The translations under genes and the position numbers were made by a program. A DNA stretch of 64,000 nucleotides from Helicostylum pulchrum. Lineage: Eukaryota; Mucoromycota; Mucoromycetes; Mucorales; Mucoraceae. The first letter of the stretch is position 1. Each line of letters opens with the position of its first letter. Location: contig JAIXMO010000022.1 in NCBI GenBank assembly GCA_025677825.1, forward strand, positions 372,001 to 436,000. Direction: 5' to 3'. This document shows, one piece after another, positions 49,578-60,749 of this stretch. The notes under the pieces are model-generated. The model had not been told where the DNA came from. It ran no database searches and worked only from the letters and a program-made list of their open reading frames with translations.

Positions 49578-52500
49578 ATGGCGCCTAACCCTACGTCTGA
49601 CTGGACCGAACTTCACGTAAGTATATATACAACAATGAACAAGTCTCTCTTTGAGCTTCAAAACTAAACCACATTTTTGTTTGCTTAGGATCGTTTTTAC
49701 AGGTAAAAGAAAGAAAAAGAACATGCTTAAAAAAAAGTTTCAAATTCATCTAATATTTTACAAAAAAAACTTATTAGAAAGCAAGAGATTTACTCCTTGT
49801 CATGGAACCAAACCGACTTGTCTAAGTTTATGATCTCGGGTGCACAATATGGTGGACCCATTGGTAAAAATGAAAAGAAAAAAAAAAAGCTACAGTTTTT
49901 TTTTATTAGTTACTAACCTTTGTATCGTGTAGCCATGATTAGAGATGACAAGAAAGTTTTATTGCTTCAGAAACAACAACCTATTAAACCTACTATTTAC
50001 ATGTACACCAGTGCAGGAAAACTTATTGAACAAATTCAGGTACGCACAACTTTTTTTTTTTTTAAAAAAAAAATAATAAAAATAAAAAAGTGTTATTGAA
50101 AATGATGTATGTAGTGGGATAAAGGACGTATTGTAGCGTTAGGATGGACAGATCAAGAGCAACTGGTTGTTGTTACAGATGATGGGTCTGTTAGATTATA
50201 TACTTTACACGGAAACTATACACAATTCTCTTTAGGAAAGGTAAAACACAATTTGGATTTACGTGTGTATATATATTTAACAAAATGATAAGGATGCAAA
50301 AAATGACGGTGTTATCGATTGTCAAATTTGGGGAGGAGGATTAATAGCCATGACCAGTAAATGCCAACTTATATCCGTTACGAATTTTGAAGAGCCTCAA
50401 CCGAAGCCCATGGCCGAGATCAACTTGGAAGAGCCACCTCACAGTTGGACTGTGGTGCCGCCTCAATTTACGCTCAGTCGACATGTTGAAGTCTTGATCG
50501 CTACGGGATCAACTATTCTTGTTGTCGATAGTAAAGAAGCTACTGATCAACACTTGACTCAGGGGCCCTTTACTAAAATGGTGGTTTCACCTAACGGTAA
50601 ATTCTTGGCGTTGTTTACTTTGGATGGTAAATTATGGGTGGTGTCTACGGATTTTCAAAAGAACCTGTCAGAGTATGCAACAAAATCCAAGATCCCGCCT
50701 CAGCAACTCGTGTGGTGCGGTACGGATTCAGTTGTGCTGTACTGGGATAAAATTGTATTGATGGTAGGTCCGTTTGGCGATTGGATCAAGTACACGTACG
50801 AAGACCCCATTTATCTTGCGTCTGAAATTGACGGCGTACGCATTATCAGTAACGATAAATGTGAGTTGCTTCAAAAGGTGCCCGCTTCGACGGAAAAAAT
50901 CTTTAAAATTGGGTCTACTGAACCTGCCGCCATGTTGTTTGATGCGCTTGATCATTATGAAAGAAAGAGTCCTAAAGCCGATGAAAATATTCGTAGTATT
51001 AAGGCAGAGTTGGTAGAGGCGGTGGACAGTTGTATTGAAGCAGCCGGGTTTGAATTTCAGCATCAGTATCAACGTTCGTTATTAAAGGCTGCGTCCTTTG
51101 GTAAATGCTTTTTGGAAAATTACAATGCGAATAATTTTGTCGATATGTCACAGACGATTCGAGTTTTAAATGCTGTAAGGTTTTATGATGTGGGAATTCC
51201 GTTGACCTATGCACAGTAAAGTATATAAAGCCGATTGCTAAAAAGAAAAAAAAGGAAAAAAAAAATACAGTTTTTGACATTTTTTTTTTAATTTTAGATA
51301 TAAGCGTCAAAGTCCAGATGTATTGATTGATCGTTTGATTAACCGTAACAGTCATTTACTTGCTATTCGAATTGCAGAGTACCTGAAACTTCGTACGGAT
51401 AAAATTCTTATTCATTGGGCTTGCGAAAAGATCAAGTCGTCTACAGAAGACGAAGAAAGTATTTGCAGAACAATTGTAGACAAGTTGGCAAAGAAACCAG
51501 GACTGTCGTATGCGGAAATTGCAAAGACTGCTCATGATGCTGGTCAGACGCGATTAGCTACCAAGTTGTTGGATTATGAACCTAGAGCTGCTGATCAAGT
51601 ACCTTTGCTTATTTCGATGCAGGAAGATGAAACTGCATTAATTAAAGCTATCGATAGTGGTGACACTGACTTGGGTATGTTTGTAGCTGTTTATTTTTGT
51701 AACTGTTTTTTATTTATTTTTTATTTCGTAGTGTACCTGGTTATTTTTCATTTGAAACGTAAATTACCTCTTGGAGAATTCTTTAGGATGATTAATAATA
51801 AACCCATGGCGTGTAATCTTTTGGAGGTTTATTGTAAAGAACAAGATACGGAACTTTTGAAAGATTTCTATTATCAAGATGATCGGAGAATCGATAGTGC
51901 TAATATCGTATTATCTGAAGGTTTCAGTGAATTGGTAAAAAAAAAAAAAAAAAAAGCTTCCCTGATTGTCACTTTTTTTTTTTGGTACTCAATTTTTGCT
52001 CAAAATAGGATATTGCAGAACGTATCAAGAAACTCAAGATTGCAGGAAAAACGTACAGTGAACATCGTGAACAAGCATTTGAAGCCAAGGTAACTTTAAT
52101 AAAAAAAAAAGGAAAGACATTTTATTTACTTTGTATTTAAATTAGGCAGTGGATGAAGCTATTAAATTACTTCAGTTCCAACTCACACTTGAAAAAGATA
52201 CCCAACAATCATTTACTGGACTTTCTACAAGTGAAACCATTTACAAGTGTACGACTCTTGGACAACATCATAAAGCTACCAAAGTCAAAACTGATTTCAA
52301 GATCCCTGATAAAAGGTAAAAATATAATGTATATATTTTAGTGTATACACATATTAAACCTTTTTTTTTTTTAAATAGATTTTGGTGGGTCAAATTGCGT
52401 GCTCTTGTTGAGGTAAGAGATTGGGAAACATTGGAAAAGTTGGCAAAAAGTAAAAAATCACCTATTGGTTACGAAGTAAGTACATCACACATACAGTATT

Positions 52501-52869
52501 TGGTAGTACGTACAGATAAATTAAAGTTTTTTTTTTTTTTTTTTTTTTTTTTTTCGTGTGTAGCCATTTGTTGAAGAATGTATTAAAGCAAAACAATACC
52601 AGGAAGCATCTAAATATATTCTTAAATGTGACCCACCTGTTCGACCTATGCTGTTTGTAAAAATTGGTGCGTTTAAAGAAGCTGGTGAACAAGCTTACTT
52701 GAATAAAGACGTAGAAGGTTTAAGGTAAAGTTATATATATGAATAGTACCACAATACTTTTTTTTATTGATTTCGTTGTTTTTGTTGTAGACAAGTACGA
52801 GCCAAATGTACAAATCATATTGTTGCACAAGAACTAGATTCTCTTCTGGCTCAACTCAATGCGAAGTAA
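49578..52869 (+). CDS. VPS16: VPS16, core subunit of HOPS/CORVET tethering complexes
   Basis: Thirteen exons (49578-49616, 49689-49702, 49778-49863, 49933-50039, 50115-50240, 50293-51215, 51298-51674, 51732-51934, 52009-52089, 52146-52315, 52379-52475, 52564-52724, 52791-52869) give 820 residues, close to the 839 of human VPS16. The protein pairs with Vps33 and, with Vps11 and Vps18, forms the class C core that tethers late endosomes and vacuoles before SNARE fusion. The N-terminal half reads as a beta-propeller ([43 protein letters not shown]). The C-terminal half is alpha-solenoid with the family signature [18 protein letters not shown] and [14 protein letters not shown]. All junctions keep frame. 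Exon 2 is a 14-nt micro-exon. The start MAPNPTSDW precedes the conserved WTELHDRFYR. Confidence 0.95.
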
Positions 52870-53014
52870 ACTTGAAACTCATTTTGTTGTCGTTCAAAGC
52901 AGACACTGAGTCTAAATTAAAAACCTTATATATAAAAAATGTCGTTATTTTTTTTTTTCCGTTTTCTTTCTTTCTTTCTTTCCATTTTTTTTTTCTTTCT
53001 TCTTTCTTTTCAAA

Positions 53015-54824
53015 ATGAATAATCAACTGGAATTTGATACTAAATCAGTTATAGCAGGTGTGCTTATTATTCTTGCAACTGTTAGTGTCTTCCGTAAAGG
53101 ATGGAATCCAACTCAATTTTTTAAAGTCGTGTGGTCAATACTCCGTCACTGGAGTCAGTTCACAAAGGTCTGGTGATAAAATGATGTCTTTTGTTTTAAA
53201 TAGCATGTTATTAAACTTTTGTAATAGAACTTATTTACGCTATCTTTAACGACATCAGAGCAATCGAGATTTGAAGAGGAATTCAAGTACTTGATCGTGA
53301 CTTCTTCTTTATTCAACGAAACACCTCAACAATCTACATTTGACTCGACAAGGAGGAGAAAGTTGGATTTAGATACGAATAAATCACTAACGGTCCAAGT
53401 GCTGTTTGTCAGTACATTAAATGTGATTATCAGCGTGGTTATTTTCACGAAATTTAATTCTGTCTCACCATTGGTATTTACATGCTTAGTACCAGCTTAT
53501 TTCACTACTTGTTACTTTCTTTACCGGCACCATGTAAAGTATTAACAGCAGAGGGAAGGTTATTTTAATTTATATGGTACTAACTACATTTTTTGTTTTG
53601 TATAGAGACATGTACAAGTCCGCAGAATCCATGCATCAGCACTAGATTCTATGCATAAAATGATATCCTTGTCTCAGGAAAGTGATGGCATCCTGATCCG
53701 GTTATTAAATCAGTTTCATTCCACATCTGATAAATTACAACAACAAACATTAGGCACTTGTTTGTCTGCTCATTTTGAAACTTATACAGAACTTGTGTTC
53801 CTGTTACAGCCTTTGATCGATAGTGGCAACTTGACCACTTTACGTGATATGTATAATGTAAACGGGGAAATACCTTCATTGTTGTTGGGATTTGATTCTC
53901 TTCAGTATAATATGGATGATATTGATTTGATATATTCAGTGATTAGTTGGAAGCGCCGTGAGTACTTGTTGTACCTGTTGGCGTTGGATGTCATGTCGAA
54001 CAATAGAACCAATAATCATTACGGAAAGAATTGGAGACAGGCTATTCAAGTCAATACAATGTTGGTACAAGAGTATAATCAATTTAATAAGAAATTACTT
54101 GATATTACAACTACTACTGCTAGTGAGTACATTTTGAACTAGTTACACTTTTTTATTGTTATTTTCTAATAACTTTCTTTATTTAAAAAAAAAAAAAAAG
54201 CTGAAAAAGTAGAAACTGTTTGTTCACCAACAGTAATTACACCTGTACAACAAAAAGATAGTTCACCAAGTGCTTCATCAGATACTCGTTCACTTACTTT
54301 AATGCATCGTGTCTCTGCTCTTGAAAAGCATGTTGAAGATATTCAAGCTAAGCTATTCTTATGTAAGCAAGACACCAAGTCACTTTCGTCCGGTCGAGGT
54401 ACGCTGACAAAATAATTAAAAAAAAATAATATACTCAATTTATCTCTATTTTTACCATCCCCCTTATTCAGTATCAGTACTAGGGTTAGAAAGAATGAGT
54501 AAACGATTTAATCATATTGATCAACATATTCGTCAACTATTAACACAATGGGAAGAAAGTAAAATGACATTAAATACACTATTAGAAGACGAACAATCAA
54601 AATTAACAACAATTGCATTACTACCTTCACCTCCTTCTTCACCTCGTGGTAAATCATTTCAAGAAGAATCAATTCATTCTATTAATGAAGTGAGTCGAAG
54701 TAAAAGCTGTAGTGGTGGTGAATTTAATAATACCACCAACAGTTTACCTTCGTTGACTAAAAATAGATTAAGACGTATCCAGTCTTTGAAAACCAATAGC
54801 AGTAGAATTGCGGTTGAAAAATAA
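53015..54824 (+). CDS. Vezatin/Inp2-like membrane protein (myosin-binding domain)
   Basis: Five exons (53015-53167, 53228-53533, 53606-54122, 54201-54398, 54472-54824) give 508 residues. There is an N-terminal hydrophobic segment (VIAGVLIILATVSVF) and a close pair of membrane helices (VLFVSTLNVIISVVIF and LVFTCLVPAYFTTCYFLY). A helical domain follows, containing WKRREYLLYLLALDVM and NWRQAIQVNTMLVQEYNQF. The layout of paired membrane helices followed by a helical region matches the vezatin-type/Inp2 family (myosin-binding motif of peroxisomes), which attaches class V myosin to organelles. The C-terminal third is coiled coil (RVSALEKHVEDIQAKLFL) and Ser-rich tail. The family call rests on layout and weak motif resemblance, so organelle and partner are uncertain. 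Confidence 0.6.
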
Positions 54825-55075
54825 GATATACCGCTTAAATTGAACTATAAATACACTACCTCTTACTTACTTTATTAAAATTAAATTATATGTACGCATG
54901 TGATGATGATACCACTGTCAAAAAAAAAAACCGAGATTTTTTGGTTTAAAAGTAAATGTTATAAAATACAAATAAAAAAGAAAGTTCCTAAAAACACAAT
55001 AAGGAGTGAGTTAGACAGGTTTACTATACTTTTAACTCTTTTACTTTTTATGTACCCTCTTCTTCTTTAAAGAGA

Positions 55076-55821
55076 ATGAAAAAGATTCGAATATCTCGAG
55101 CGAAATTTGAAAATATTGTGTACCTAACACTGAATGTAATAAACATTTCAACTTATTTAATGGTATTTGCTGCATCTATTGTAAAGGCAAACCAAGGGAC
55201 ATTGGCTGACATCATTCAAGCCATTTATTGCACGTAAAAAAAAAACACAGAAAAAAAAACCCTTTCTGCTGTATTAAACATGTGTTTTTTTATTGTAGAA
55301 TGATTAGCTTCTTACTTATCCTGCATGAATTTACGTCACCTGCATGGTCCCAAATGTATTTTGGTTTTCTAAGTATACATCGGGGTAAAAGTTTATTAAT
55401 GTTATTGTGGGTGTATAAAAAATATACTGTATATAGTAAACCCTTTTTCATGTAACTTCTTTTTAGTTTAGGTTGTCTTGTGATGTGTGAAATTGCATTT
55501 AATATCATCGTGGCTATTATAACATTTACAATTGGATTTGGATATTTTATACTTTCTTTAATACCTGTATTACCTCCACCAAACGCCTTTTTAATTCATT
55601 GGAGAAATCACAAGGATTTTTGGGCAGAAGGATTGGATTTAGCTGTACCTCCTACTACTACAGTTCCTGCTGCTGCTGCTGCTGCTGTCACTCCCATGAT
55701 GATGATGCCTCATCCGTCTGCCTGGCATCCTAATGCTTCACTTCAACCCATGTATAATATCGAGTATTCTAAATTTCAGAATTATATAGTCGATGATAAT
55801 AATAAAGTTGCGATTTATTGA
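55076..55821 (+). CDS. TVP15/COPI-associated-like four-helix membrane protein, start exon unresolved
   Basis: Three exons from the first codon I can place (55076-55233, 55299-55384, 55472-55821) give 197 residues. No in-frame ATG exists before 55076, so a short upstream exon is missing. A candidate uses the ATG at about 54892 with a GTTTAA donor, but this is weak. The protein has four hydrophobic segments (YLTLNVINISTYLMVFAAS, AIYCTMISFLLILHEF, CEIAFNIIVAIITFTIGFGY and the following FILSLIPVL). The polar E-F at the end of the second helix matches TVP15/COPI-associated Golgi membrane proteins. A hydrophilic Ala/Met/Pro-rich tail follows. The role of this family in Golgi vesicles is poorly known. 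Confidence 0.6.
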
Positions 55822-56319
55822 TCTTGTTACCTTTTAAGAGCATATGGTACACTACAAAAAAAAAAAAAAAAAAATGCGGCACAATTCTTTTTCCCTCAGT
55901 AAAAAAAAAAAAACTGTATAGGAAGTAAGCGTTATATTTGTATCAAACGATTTGGTGCACCATAAAAAAGACAACAGCCGGTTTTTTTATTCCTAATTTG
56001 AACGTCAAAAAGATTTTTTTTTGCAGCGAAAAAAAAAAAAAAAAAAAAAAAGTTTTAACAGGTACAAGTGTATATGATATCATTTAAAAGGGTGCGTTCA
56101 TTTCTTTTTTTTATGCGCGTGCAGAAGAAAGAAAAAACGTTTCTTTTTTTACTATCTTTTTTTTTTTTTTTTTTTTTATAACGTGAGCCCCATATTATGC
56201 GTTTTATCAGTGCGCTTTTAAATTGTTTTTTTATTTTATTTTATTGCTCAGCTGAGATATTTTTTCTATCTTCTTCTTTCTTTCTTCTTTTGCAACTTTT
56301 TTTTTCTTTTTCTTTTAGT
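55822..56319. other. Intergenic spacer rich in homopolymer runs
   Basis: Long A and T runs (20 or more) and pyrimidine-rich tracts precede the arrestin start. The start codon follows TTTTCTTTTAG directly, so a 5' UTR intron is possible. No gene recognised. Confidence 0.6.
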
Positions 56320-56444
56320 ATGAAAGCTCGTTCAAAGACAAACAAAGTGTTGGATATTATTCTCTCTGAAGAAAAGTTTTACTTTCCAGGAGAAACCATT
56401 CGAGGTAAAAAAAAAAAGAGAGTTACATTCACATTTGTAAACCA

Positions 56445-56481
<37 letters not shown>

Positions 56482-57730
56482 GAATTTACACATAAAAAAA
56501 AGGATCCATCATGGTAAAACCAAAGAGTTCAATCAAGGTGAATCCAATTATAATAAAATTCTCTGGAGCGATATACATATCAGCCAAAGATAAAGAAGTA
56601 ATTCCTTTATTTCAAACCTGTAAAACAATACCTATCAATGAAGGAAAATCAAAAGTCTTGGAACCAAAGTTGTATTCATTTCCTTTTGAATTCTTGGTAC
56701 CTAATAATTTTCCAAGTGCAATGGATGTAAAGTACACCAAAAAAAAAAAAAAAAAAAAGCCTCGTATTATCGATTTAATTAACTTTTTTGTGTGTGTAAT
56801 ATAGTTTGGTAAAAATAAGACAACAAGGATTAATTACAAGCTGACAGTGATATTGGATAGACCAATGATGCCAGAAAGTTTATGTCCAAAGCTTGAATAT
56901 CAAGTTTCGGTAATGGAATATGTTGATGTGACAAAAGATAATTTTGTAAAACCGTTGGAGAAACAAAAGGAAGTAATGACTTTAAATAATGGAAAATGTC
57001 ACGCAAAACTATCTGTTCCTAGAACTGGTTTCACAAGAGGTTATTATTATGTAATATCCCCCCTCCTATTAGAAAAAAAAATGCTAACAATTTTTATTTT
57101 TTATTTTAGGTGAGACGGTACCAGTAAATATCGTGGTAAATACATTTCAAAGTTTTGTAAAGAAGGAATCTCTTGTCATTGATCTTGTACGTAAAGTAAA
57201 GATACAAACATCCAAGTAAGATATTTTGCAGTAGTGATAAAGATTATACGTGTATACATATTAACCCAACCTTTCTAGAAACACGTTGGATGAAGAACAT
57301 GTATTAAAGTCAAGTAAATTTGATTTGAATATTATTGGACCTTACAACTTTTCTCAATCGATTACGAGCCAAATATTAATACCATCCACACCTCCTACCA
57401 TTCGATACAAGGACAGAGTGTTGCGTGTACACTACAAGATTCGAGCTCAATTATTAACTGAAAAGAAAAAGACACCTAATATCGTATTAGAGTTACCTAT
57501 TGTGATTGGTACTTGGCCGAGAGCAGATGTACCTATTGACGACGACGATGATGAAGATATTATACAAAACATGGGTGAATTAATGATCAGTGATGCTGTC
57601 GATGACGATGTTTGGATGCGACAACAAGAAGAATTAGAATTCACTCGACACTCACACAGTTCGTTTACTTTAAACAATACACCTTCCCCTACATCTACTA
57701 TATCTATGAAATACTCTCAAAGTTACTACT

Positions 57731-57781
<51 letters not shown>

Positions 57782-58593
57782 CTAATAATTCTAATTCTAA
57801 TAATTCGGCAGCAGCTGTGAAACGTTCTGGATCAAATAATTCACTTGGATCTGTTTCTTCTTGGAGATCTCAATCGACTTCGGATCCACGCCTATCCGCT
57901 ACAACAAGCCCTACTTCCATCACTGGTAGCGTTCTTTCTAATAATACTATACCCGACTATCAGCGCAATACCCTTGGATTTAAAATGTCAAATGGATACT
58001 TGAATCGATCTTCTTCGACGCCGGATTTATTATCCAATCCGCCTCCTACACCGTCTCCAACACTTCAGCAAAATACAAGTAACAATACAAGGGCAAGAGT
58101 CATTGATCCAACCATTCGATCTTCGTATTATGAACCGCAGATGAATAATAGTAGTGGGTTGTCGCACAGGTCTACGAAATCATTACATTCTATTCATCAT
58201 CCGTCACAACAGCAACAACAACAACATCGAAGAATAGGATCGGATGAGTTTAATGTATCACCTACTTCTTCTTTTTCAGTACCGCCTATTCCACAAAATA
58301 ATGAACCGGATGTACCGAGTCATACACTGATGTTTTTATCGTCAAGTATGACACAACAACGGAGGACTTCGCCTCCTCGAATTATTACACAGCAAAGGAA
58401 ATATATTGATTCACTGGATGAACCTTTTGATTCTGGATCATATCTCAACGATGATGATGAGGATGATGACGACGACGAAGATGATGATGAAGATTCTGAT
58501 GATGATTTGTTTGCTATTATTGAAAAAAAGAAGAGAAGAGAAGAAAAGGAACAAAAAAGAAGACAAAGGATGATGTATACATTAACTGAATAA
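56320..58593 (+). CDS. Alpha-arrestin (ART-like protein)
   Basis: Five exons (56320-56404, 56503-56726, 56805-57039, 57110-57215, 57279-58593) give 654 residues. Alpha-arrestins link plasma-membrane transporters to Rsp5/NEDD4-type ubiquitin ligases for endocytosis. The arrestin N-domain starts with VLDIILSEEKFYFPGETIRG. It continues with NPIIIKFSGAIYI and SFPFEFLVPNNFPSAM, and ends at the linker signature GFTRGETVPVNIVVNTF that opens the C-domain. The C-domain contains ITSQILIPSTPPTI and VHYKIRAQL, closing with LELPIVIGTWP. The last 250 residues are disordered: an Asn run of about 16 codons from (AAC)n, Gln and Ser tracts, and an acidic run near the end. A clear PPxY is not seen. PPTPSP and DVPSH are present, so ligase recruitment may use other motifs. 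Confidence 0.92.
57728..57783 (+). repeat. (AAC)n microsatellite encoding poly-Asn
   Basis: Nearly pure AAC repeat within the arrestin tail, giving about 16 consecutive Asn. Adjacent AAT codons show that the tract is older than the pure core. Confidence 0.93.
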
Positions 58594-58616
58594 AAATTAT
58601 TATTTATTATTACATT

Positions 58617-60572
58617 TTATTCTTTTTCTTCATTATCACCAGGAAGTACAAACCCAAATTGGGTTAATATGTTACCAACAGGTCCTGGTAAACCTTGTTG
58701 ACTCTTAAAACTTTCTAATACGTTCTTTACAAGGTTTAATTGAACATCTACAGGTGCATTTTCATCTTCTTGTTCTTCATTTTCTTCATTTGTTGTTAAT
58801 TTGGCAAATGATCCACTGATTTTATCGTGGCTGGATATTTCTTGATCCATTTCTTGCATCACATCCGTCATATTTTCTTCCTCTTCTTGTTTAAATGATG
58901 ATTCTCCTTTAAGTATACTCATAAATTTATCCATATCAAATTTAATTGGACCTTGGTATTCATCATCATCACTATACTCTTCTTCTTTGTCTTCGTCGCT
59001 ATCTTCATCATCATCATCTGATGTCATCTCTCTAGGAAACTCTACACCATCAATACCACTCTTCTTATTCTCTACAAAGTTTTCAAGGTTGGACATCATG
59101 GCTTCTAAATCCATACCACCATTCTCTAAATCATCGTCTTCGAAATCTTGTTTTAGATCATCCATCATGCTTTCCTTTATATTTCCCATACGCTTCATCA
59201 ACATTTCCTCCAGTTGTTGAGGATCTACGTTCATCCAATCATCCAATTCCTCACTATCCGTATTTTGGTCCAGCAGCAGCTGTAATTTTTCTTCAGAGTA
59301 CTGTGATAAAAGGTCATCGATTCGTTTCCGTACGAGACTCGTACCGTTTGATAAAACTGAATCACTTCCTTTAAATGTATCATCATCGTCTACATCTATA
59401 TCGTCTAACGAGACTACGCGTTTATCTGAATCTTGTTTTTTATACTGCAAGTATTGTTCTTTCGATTGCTGCTGTAATAAGTTGTAGAGTTTTGATCCGG
59501 GTCTTTCAGATCGAAAGTAACCCAGTTTTGTCAAATGTGTAATATAAGCCGTGTACTTTTTATCATGTTCAAAGTCATAAGTTTCGATATCGTCATTGCT
59601 GTTTCCTGTATCGTCTTCTGATATATGGTACAACATCTCCAGCCCACACGCTACTTTCATACCCAGTTCGGCATACTTGTACTGTCTCTTTTGGTTCATG
59701 GCAGGCAATCGAAACGGTTTAGGCGCATAAAACTTCTGGCTTACGGTTTGCGCGTATGTTGTCTTTGTAAACCTGACCACGGTTTCCACCGTGTTTACAG
59801 GAGAGAAAGTGCGCATCGATGCACATGCCTTCATTGAAATAGGGTCACGTAAATAAAACGCTTCCACTGCTAATGTAATTAATTGAGGCTCTGATAGTAA
59901 TACAAATGCTGCTTTAGACGGTAATAAACATTTTGCTCGGTGGATTTCTTGTTGTGCTGCGGAAGGGTACTCGGAAATACGTTGGTTGATGGCGTGTTGA
60001 ATGGAGTCGGATGCAGCAGGGCAGGTGTGTCGGACAAGGGGGATGGCTTTTTGGCGCAAGAGGTGTCCTGATGTAGGAACTTGCAAGATATCCGCTGGAG
60101 ATTTGGGAAGTGGTATAATGTATACTTGGCCACGGTACATGTAGACGCGGTTCTCACTGTTGGACGGGTCCAGCCAAGAAGGTAATTCGAGTGCGGCTTC
60201 GATGAGTAACACGTCGCCGTCGTTGTCGCTGATGGATATCACGGCGTCGGTGAGTTGTGAGGAAATGGTCTTTAGTAAGTAAACGATAAACCATTCATCG
60301 TTGAGACAATCGCCGAATCGAGTGATGCCGAATAGGAATGGGTAGCTAGGATCGTTGGATTGGTCGTAGGTGATGGAGAGATGGAACCGATCTTTGTGCC
60401 AAATGTAGTCCTTGATTAAAGGTTGGATCAGTGAATTGATCATGGCAAGCGTGTCTTGTAAGTAGGAATGTGTGTCGGATTCGGTTTCTTTTGATGGCAA
60501 GTAAATTGCATATTGAACGTAATCGATTTCTTTGGCTGAAGATCCTTTAAATACATCTTGTAAAGTGTCCAT
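58617..60572 (-). CDS. ECD: ECD/SGT1 (ecdysoneless homologue)
   Basis: A single-exon protein of 651 residues matching the ecdysoneless family throughout its N-terminal half: YAIYLPS, LIQPLIKDYIWHKDRFHLSI, FGITRFGDCLNDEWFIVYLLK, DNDGDVLLIEAALELPSWLDP and HRAKCLLPSKAAFVLLSEPQ. The FYLRDPISMKACASMRTF block follows. In animals and yeasts ECD contributes to pre-mRNA splicing by stabilising U5 snRNP components such as Prp8, and can complement some transcription defects. The C-terminal half is strongly acidic (several Asp/Glu runs between residues 390 and 600), as in other members. The gene diverges from SED5, with 177 bp between start codons. The stop lies 24 bp from the arrestin stop codon, so their 3' ends overlap as transcripts. 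Confidence 0.95.
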   Translation of the reverse strand: MDTLQDVFKGSSAKEIDYVQYAIYLPSKETESDTHSYLQDTLAMINSLIQPLIKDYIWHKDRFHLSITYDQSNDPSYPFLFGITRFGDCLNDEWFIVYLLKTISSQLTDAVISISDNDGDVLLIEAALELPSWLDPSNSENRVYMYRGQVYIIPLPKSPADILQVPTSGHLLRQKAIPLVRHTCPAASDSIQHAINQRISEYPSAAQQEIHRAKCLLPSKAAFVLLSEPQLITLAVEAFYLRDPISMKACASMRTFSPVNTVETVVRFTKTTYAQTVSQKFYAPKPFRLPAMNQKRQYKYAELGMKVACGLEMLYHISEDDTGNSNDDIETYDFEHDKKYTAYITHLTKLGYFRSERPGSKLYNLLQQQSKEQYLQYKKQDSDKRVVSLDDIDVDDDDTFKGSDSVLSNGTSLVRKRIDDLLSQYSEEKLQLLLDQNTDSEELDDWMNVDPQQLEEMLMKRMGNIKESMMDDLKQDFEDDDLENGGMDLEAMMSNLENFVENKKSGIDGVEFPREMTSDDDDEDSDEDKEEEYSDDDEYQGPIKFDMDKFMSILKGESSFKQEEEENMTDVMQEMDQEISSHDKISGSFAKLTTNEENEEQEDENAPVDVQLNLVKNVLESFKSQQGLPGPVGNILTQFGFVLPGDNEEKE

Positions 60573-60749
60573 TTTTGAAAAAATTTAAAAAAGGGGGGGA
60601 AGAAAGAAGGGGGGTGCGTTTTTTTATTTTATTTTATAAATGTCAAAAATTACTTTCTGTAGCCATTTTGATTGGGCATGATTATTTTTTAAAAAAAACT
60701 TAATTCGCACTTTTTTTATTTTTTCTTCATCTTGTTCATCATTTTCAAC
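60573..60749. promoter_or_regulatory. Divergent promoter region of ECD and SED5
   Basis: 177 bp separate the two start codons. The region has a G-run (GGGGGGG) near 60593 and T-rich and A-rich stretches. No specific factor site can be assigned. Confidence 0.5.
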
